Below, in pieces: positions 5,000-8,099 of a stretch of DNA of 8,099 nucleotides (positions are counted from its first letter, which is position 1; each line of letters begins with the position of its first letter). The notes below the pieces were generated by a model. That model was not told the origin of the DNA and ran no database searches. It saw nothing but the letters and a program-made list of their open reading frames with translations. This DNA is from Arthrobacter sp. (lineage in GTDB: Bacteria; Actinomycetota; Actinomycetes; Actinomycetales; Micrococcaceae). The stretch lies in assembly GCA_025464545.1 (NCBI GenBank), contig JAODMA010000379.1, positions 1 through 8,099 on the forward strand, given 5' to 3'. A program made the position numbers and the translations under genes.

Positions 5000-6547
5000 A
5001 TGGCGCTCGGCCGGTCGTATTCGGTGGCCCTCGTGGGACTCAACGGCTACATCGTCGAAGTCGAGGCCGACATCGGCCAGACCCTGCCGGCGTTCATCAT
5101 TTTGGGCCTGCCCGACGCCTCGCTCAATGAGGCCAAGGAACGGATCCGCTCCGCTGCCCAAAATTCCGGAATTCCGCTGAGCCGCCGGAAAATCACGGCC
5201 AACCTCATCCCGGCATCGCTGCCGAAGCGCGGTTCAGGTTTCGACCTGGCCATCGCCATGGCCGCGCTGTTGGCTTCAAACGATGTCCGCTCCACGGGGC
5301 GTACCGTCTTCATTGCCGAACTGGGCCTCGATGGAAGGCTGCGGCCGGTCCGGGGCGTTCTGCCCGCGGTCATGGCCGCTGTCCGGGCCGGATTCCCGGA
5401 CGTCGTGGTGGCTAAATCCAACGCCGCGGAAGCCGGACTGGTACCCGGCGCGCGGGTGCAGGGGTACTCGACGCTGGCCCGCCTGGCGTTCGACTTCGGC
5501 GCCGACCCACAGGATCTGGCCCTCGGCTTCGAACCTGAACCTGAGGACGATGACGCAGAAACCGGCCCTGAAAGGACTTCCGCCATGCCGCCGGACATGC
5601 GTGACGTGTCGGGGCAGTCCGACGCCCGACGGGCCCTGGAGGTCGCCGCGGCGGGTGCCCATCATCTCCTGCTGATGGGGCCGCCCGGGGCGGGGAAAAC
5701 GATGCTGGCCGAGCGTCTGCCAGGGCTCCTCCCGGACCTCGGGGACACGGAGGCGATGGAAGTCACCGCGATCCACTCCCTGTGCGCATTGACTTCCGCA
5801 TCCGTGCAGCTGCTGCGGCGGCCACCGTACGAGAATCCGCACCACACCGCCACATCAGCCGCGATCATCGGGGGCGGATCCGGGCTGCCTAGGCCCGGCG
5901 CCGCGTCCCGGGCCCACCGCGGAGTGCTGTTCCTCGATGAAGCACCTGAATATGAACGGCGGGTGCTCGACGCGCTCCGGCAGCCGCTGGAGAGCGGGGA
6001 ACTGGTGATCCACCGTTCCGCAGGCACTGCGGCATATCCTGCCCGTTTCCAGCTGGTAATGGCGGCCAACCCCTGCCCGTGCGGCAAAGCTTCAGGCAAG
6101 GGCGTGGATTGCACCTGCACCCCCACCATGCGGCGGCGCTATCTGTCGCGCATGTCCGGTCCGCTCCTGGACAGGGTAGACATCCAGCTTGAAGTCGAGC
6201 GGGTCTCGTTGGCCGACTTCGGTCAGCCGGTTTCAGAGGAGGAGACAGCGACGATCGCGGAGCGGGTCGCGGCGGCGAGGCAGTGCCAGCTGGGGAGGCT
6301 GATGCCCTTTGGACTCGAGACCAATGCCCAGGTCCCTGGCAGGCTGCTCAGGGGCGCCTTGCGGCTCGGGCCCGCGACTACACGGATCCTGGACCATGCC
6401 TTGGAACGTGGCGTACTCACGGCCCGCGGATACGACCGGGTGCTGCGTCTGGCCTGGACAGTGGCCGACCTGGCCGGGCGGGATCTTCCCGGAGCCGATG
6501 AGATTGGGCAGGCCCTCGGCCTTCGGCAGGCAGCTGCTCCCGCCTAG
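5000..6547 (+). CDS. comM: ComM/YifB-family AAA+ ATPase (Mg-chelatase-like)
   Basis: Members of this family (Haemophilus and Vibrio ComM) are hexameric helicases that promote branch migration during natural transformation. They resemble magnesium chelatase subunit I but do not make chlorophyll. The 515-residue protein has an N-terminal Lon-protease-like ChlI domain (about 20-170; PASLPKRGSGFDLAIA at 71-86) and an acidic linker (179-191). The AAA+ core follows, with Walker A GPPGAGKT (227-234), PHHTATSAAIIGGGSGLPRPG (280-300), Walker B GVLFLDE (308-314) and sensor-1 Asn357. A CPCG...CTC cysteine cluster (Cys359, 361, 371, 373) is typical of the family and may bind metal. SGPLLDRVDI (386-395) and a C-terminal lid domain (about 410-515) complete it. 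The ATG start abuts the yraN stop (TAGATG); GGGG at 4993-4996 lies just upstream, so translation is probably coupled. All catalytic motifs are intact. Confidence 0.95.
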   Translation: MALGRSYSVALVGLNGYIVEVEADIGQTLPAFIILGLPDASLNEAKERIRSAAQNSGIPLSRRKITANLIPASLPKRGSGFDLAIAMAALLASNDVRSTGRTVFIAELGLDGRLRPVRGVLPAVMAAVRAGFPDVVVAKSNAAEAGLVPGARVQGYSTLARLAFDFGADPQDLALGFEPEPEDDDAETGPERTSAMPPDMRDVSGQSDARRALEVAAAGAHHLLLMGPPGAGKTMLAERLPGLLPDLGDTEAMEVTAIHSLCALTSASVQLLRRPPYENPHHTATSAAIIGGGSGLPRPGAASRAHRGVLFLDEAPEYERRVLDALRQPLESGELVIHRSAGTAAYPARFQLVMAANPCPCGKASGKGVDCTCTPTMRRRYLSRMSGPLLDRVDIQLEVERVSLADFGQPVSEEETATIAERVAAARQCQLGRLMPFGLETNAQVPGRLLRGALRLGPATTRILDHALERGVLTARGYDRVLRLAWTVADLAGRDLPGADEIGQALGLRQAAAPA

Positions 6548-6578
6548 CGGAAGGAGCGGTATTCCAAAACACTTCCGC
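6547..6578 (+). other. Inverted repeat just after comM
   Basis: GCGGAAG (6547-6553) and CTTCCGC (6572-6578) are a perfect 7-bp inverted repeat with an 18-nt loop, beginning in the last base of the comM stop codon. There is no T-tract. It could be a weak terminator, an attenuator ahead of dprA, or chance. The rest of this 83-bp gap holds only the dprA ribosome site and the short palindrome CTGATCAG (6607-6614). Confidence 0.35.
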
Positions 6579-6630
6579 CCTTGCCGGATAACACGAGGCA
6601 GGAGCACTGATCAGGCTTGGAAAGGACACC

Positions 6631-7818
6631 ATGATGGAGGCCGAAAGGACAGCCAGGGCGGCGTTATCCCGGCTGTTCGAACCGCAGGACGCCGCCGGTC
6701 TGGCCCTGGTGCAGGTTGCCGGGGCGGAGGACGCGCTGCGCATCGCCACGGGGGAGCTTGCCGTAGGCCCGGAGTTCGAACAGGACATGGCCCGCGTGCT
6801 GGCGGACAACGGCTCCGGCAGCGGATGGACAGGCCTGGCAATGGCCCGGATGCGATGGTCTCCCCGCATTCCGGATCTGGCGCCGGGCCGGGACCTGGCC
6901 ACGATGCAGCGGCTGGGCGGACGCATGATCATCCCTTCGGACGAACTCTGGCCCCGACAGCTCGCGGACCTTGGCCTGCAGGAACCGATCTGCCTCTGGT
7001 GGCGGGGAGTCGAACAGGAGCTGCCTCCAGCCGCCAAAGCCATCGCTTTGGTGGGCTCGCGGGACAGCACCTCGTATGGCTCGTCTGTCACTGGCGATCT
7101 TGCATACTCTTTGGCGCAGCGGGGCTTCACGATCATTTCGGGAGGCGCCTACGGCATCGACGCCCACGCACACCGCGCCGCGCTGGCCGGAAGCAGCGGG
7201 GGCGCGCCCACGATCGCCGTTATGGCCGGGGGAGTGGACCGCTTCTATCCTTCCGGCAACGAGGACCTGCTGCGGGCTGTGGCGAACCAGGGCGCTGTTC
7301 TCGCCGAGGTTCCGCCGGGTTCGGCGCCCACCCGGTACAGGTTTCTGCAACGGAACCGGCTCATCGCGGCACTGGCATCCGTCACAGTTGTGATCGAGGC
7401 CCGGTGGAGATCCGGGGCCCTGAACACGGCCCACCACGCTGAAACCCTCGGCCGCGGCGTCGGTGCCGTGCCCGGATCGGTGCACAGCGCCAACTCGGCA
7501 GGTTGCCACCGGCTGCTCCGGGAAGGCGGAGCCGTCTGCGTCACCGACGCGGGGGAGATTGCCGAACTCGCTTCGCCAAGCGGCGATTCCCTTCCGGAGC
7601 CCAGAACAGGCAGGGCGGCAGTCCAGGACGGCCTGACGTTGGAGGACCTGATCCTCTTGGATGCCCTTCCCCTGCGGACCACCAGCACAGTTGAGAAGCT
7701 CACGACGGTGGCGGGGATGAGCGCGGACTCGGTCCGTGCCGGGCTCGGCCGGCTCGGGCTGCTGGGCCTGGCCGAGTCCCACCGCGGCAGCTGGAAACGG
7801 GCGGGGAAGGCCGGGTGA
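6631..7818 (+). CDS. dprA: DNA processing protein DprA
   Basis: DprA (Smf) binds incoming single-stranded DNA in the cytoplasm and loads RecA during natural transformation; it is also kept in many bacteria not known to be competent. The 395-residue protein has a poorly conserved helical N-terminus (1 to about 90) and a Rossmann-fold DprA domain. The domain carries IALVGSRDSTSYG (138-150), IISGGAYGIDAHAHRAAL (168-185), FLQRNRLIAALA (238-249), SGALNTAHHAETLGR (261-275), VPGSVHS (280-286) and GCHRLLREGGA (291-301). A C-terminal winged-helix-like DprA domain follows (about 335-385), ending in the basic RGSWKRAGKAG. AAAGGA (6621-6626) lies four bases before ATG 6631 and seven before the adjacent ATG 6634, so the second Met may be the real start. 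The gene lies 83 bp after comM, probably in the same operon. Confidence 0.96.
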   Translation: MMEAERTARAALSRLFEPQDAAGLALVQVAGAEDALRIATGELAVGPEFEQDMARVLADNGSGSGWTGLAMARMRWSPRIPDLAPGRDLATMQRLGGRMIIPSDELWPRQLADLGLQEPICLWWRGVEQELPPAAKAIALVGSRDSTSYGSSVTGDLAYSLAQRGFTIISGGAYGIDAHAHRAALAGSSGGAPTIAVMAGGVDRFYPSGNEDLLRAVANQGAVLAEVPPGSAPTRYRFLQRNRLIAALASVTVVIEARWRSGALNTAHHAETLGRGVGAVPGSVHSANSAGCHRLLREGGAVCVTDAGEIAELASPSGDSLPEPRTGRAAVQDGLTLEDLILLDALPLRTTSTVEKLTTVAGMSADSVRAGLGRLGLLGLAESHRGSWKRAGKAG

Positions 7819-7856
7819 CAGGATGCCCCGCAGGCACGCTCCAGCTGTGGCAGCCA

Positions 7857-7878
7857 GGCTCGCCCGCGGCTCGCCCGC
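7857..7878 (+). repeat. Perfect 11-bp tandem repeat after dprA
   Basis: GGCTCGCCCGC occurs twice back to back, at 7857-7867 and 7868-7878, in the non-coding gap between dprA and xerC. The second copy runs into the inverted repeat that follows. Confidence 0.8.
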
Positions 7879-7900
7879 CGGGCTCCTTGAACGCCCGGCG
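7876..7900 (+). terminator. 8-bp inverted repeat between dprA and xerC: terminator or operator
   Basis: CGCCGGGC (7876-7883) and GCCCGGCG (7893-7900) are perfectly complementary over a 9-nt loop, making the most GC-rich hairpin in the window. There is no T-tract, so it is either a U-less terminator of the comM-dprA transcript or, because the loop contains the candidate xerC -35 box, a protein-binding site. Confidence 0.45.
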
Positions 7901-7914
7901 AATCCTGCGAGAGT
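7887..7914 (+). promoter_or_regulatory. Candidate xerC promoter, leaderless type
   Basis: TTGAAC (7887-7892) and GAGAGT (7909-7914) are spaced by 16 bp. The -10-like box keeps the important second A and sixth T. It ends six bases before GTG 7921, as for leaderless actinobacterial transcripts. AGGA at 7915-7918 is too close to the start to serve as a normal ribosome site. Confidence 0.4.
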
Positions 7915-7920
7915 AGGAAC

Positions 7921-8099
7921 GTGTTATCAAAGGAACTGCCGGCCGCGCTGGCCACGGCCGCCGAGGGATTCGGCCGCTATCTGGAGGCGGAACGTGGCCG
8001 CTCGGCCCACACCGTGCGCGCCTACCTGTCCGACGTCCAAAGCCTGCTGGGTTACGCTGCCTCGGAAGGCGTGGAAGATCTCACCGGGCTGGAGCTCGG
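7921..8099 (+). CDS. xerC: Tyrosine recombinase XerC (5' end, partial)
   Basis: The open frame runs off the window after 59 codons. It reads VLSKELPAALATAAEGFGRY at the start, then a segment containing LEAERGRSAHTVRAYLSDVQ, which is the SAM-like core-binding N-terminal domain of tyrosine recombinases; the phrase S-x-x-T-x-x-x-Y-x-x-D-(V/L) is characteristic. XerC acts with XerD at the dif site to resolve chromosome dimers. The catalytic Arg-His-Tyr domain lies outside the window, so this could in principle be another integrase. However, position directly after dprA matches xerC in related actinobacteria. The start is taken as GTG 7921; no good Shine-Dalgarno sequence is present and initiation may be leaderless. 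Confidence 0.85.
   Translation, partial: MLSKELPAALATAAEGFGRYLEAERGRSAHTVRAYLSDVQSLLGYAASEGVEDLTGLEL

Noticed and set aside
5000..6547. Magnesium chelatase subunit for chlorophyll synthesis
   Set aside because: The N-terminal Lon-like domain, CPCG...CTC cluster and neighbouring dprA mark it as YifB/ComM family, not ChlI/BchI.
6309..7442. 377-codon + strand frame spanning the comM end and much of dprA
   Set aside because: It is out of frame with both real genes, is low-complexity Arg/Gly/Pro-rich, and crosses a gene boundary.
6664..7782. 372-codon open frame antisense to dprA
   Set aside because: It mirrors dprA codon structure and has no recognisable domain.
1..8099. Mobile element, CRISPR array, toxin-antitoxin or defence island
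   Set aside because: No transposase, integrase cargo, regular spaced repeats or defence domains are visible. The xerC fragment fits its conserved chromosomal position.

Overview
The window is GC-rich, densely packed chromosomal DNA with all genes on the + strand. The gene order is rimM (3' end), trmD, rplS, two lepB genes, rnhB, a DUF2469 gene, yraN, comM (YifB family), dprA and xerC (5' end). This matches a conserved actinobacterial neighbourhood; Mycobacterium tuberculosis has the same backbone around rplS-lepB-rnhB-DUF2469-yraN-comM-dprA-xerC. DUF2469 is an actinobacterial family. The tandem lepB pair and the style of the proteins suggest a Micrococcaceae member, such as Arthrobacter or Pseudarthrobacter. 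That placement is inference from gene order and remembered protein families, not from a search.

Layout. Bases 1-1019 hold ribosome and tRNA maturation genes: the end of rimM, whose stop abuts the trmD start. Bases 1020-1262 form a 243-bp gap with a candidate promoter and a hairpin-rich leader for rplS (L19, 1263-1622). After a 96-bp gap with small hairpins come two adjacent type I signal peptidases (1719-2396 and 2397-3410), again joined stop-to-start. rnhB (3431-4096) follows and ends just before a GC-rich hairpin. A small DUF2469 gene (4179-4505) comes next, then a 137-bp gap with a hairpin plus T-tract and overlapping alternative pairings. yraN (4643-4999) and comM (5000-6547) abut at TAGATG. 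dprA (6631-7818) follows. A 102-bp gap with a tandem repeat and an inverted repeat around a candidate -35 box precedes the start of xerC (7921 to the window edge).

How they fit together. The first half serves translation (16S rRNA processing, m1G37 tRNA methylation, L19) and protein export (signal peptide cleavage). The second half is DNA-related: RNase HII removes RNA from DNA, YraN is a nuclease-fold protein, ComM is a branch-migration AAA+ ATPase, DprA loads RecA on incoming single-stranded DNA, and XerC is a chromosome-dimer recombinase.

I do not see a new defence system, mobile element, CRISPR array or RNA gene. The core genes are ordinary and intact. The points worth a second look are mostly regulatory: the rplS leader, the terminator/antiterminator-like arrangement before yraN, the repeat cluster before xerC, and alternating inverted repeats inside the second lepB. 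Two coding oddities stand out: a decapeptide-repeat tail on RimM, and a glutamate at the expected catalytic-aspartate position of TrmD.
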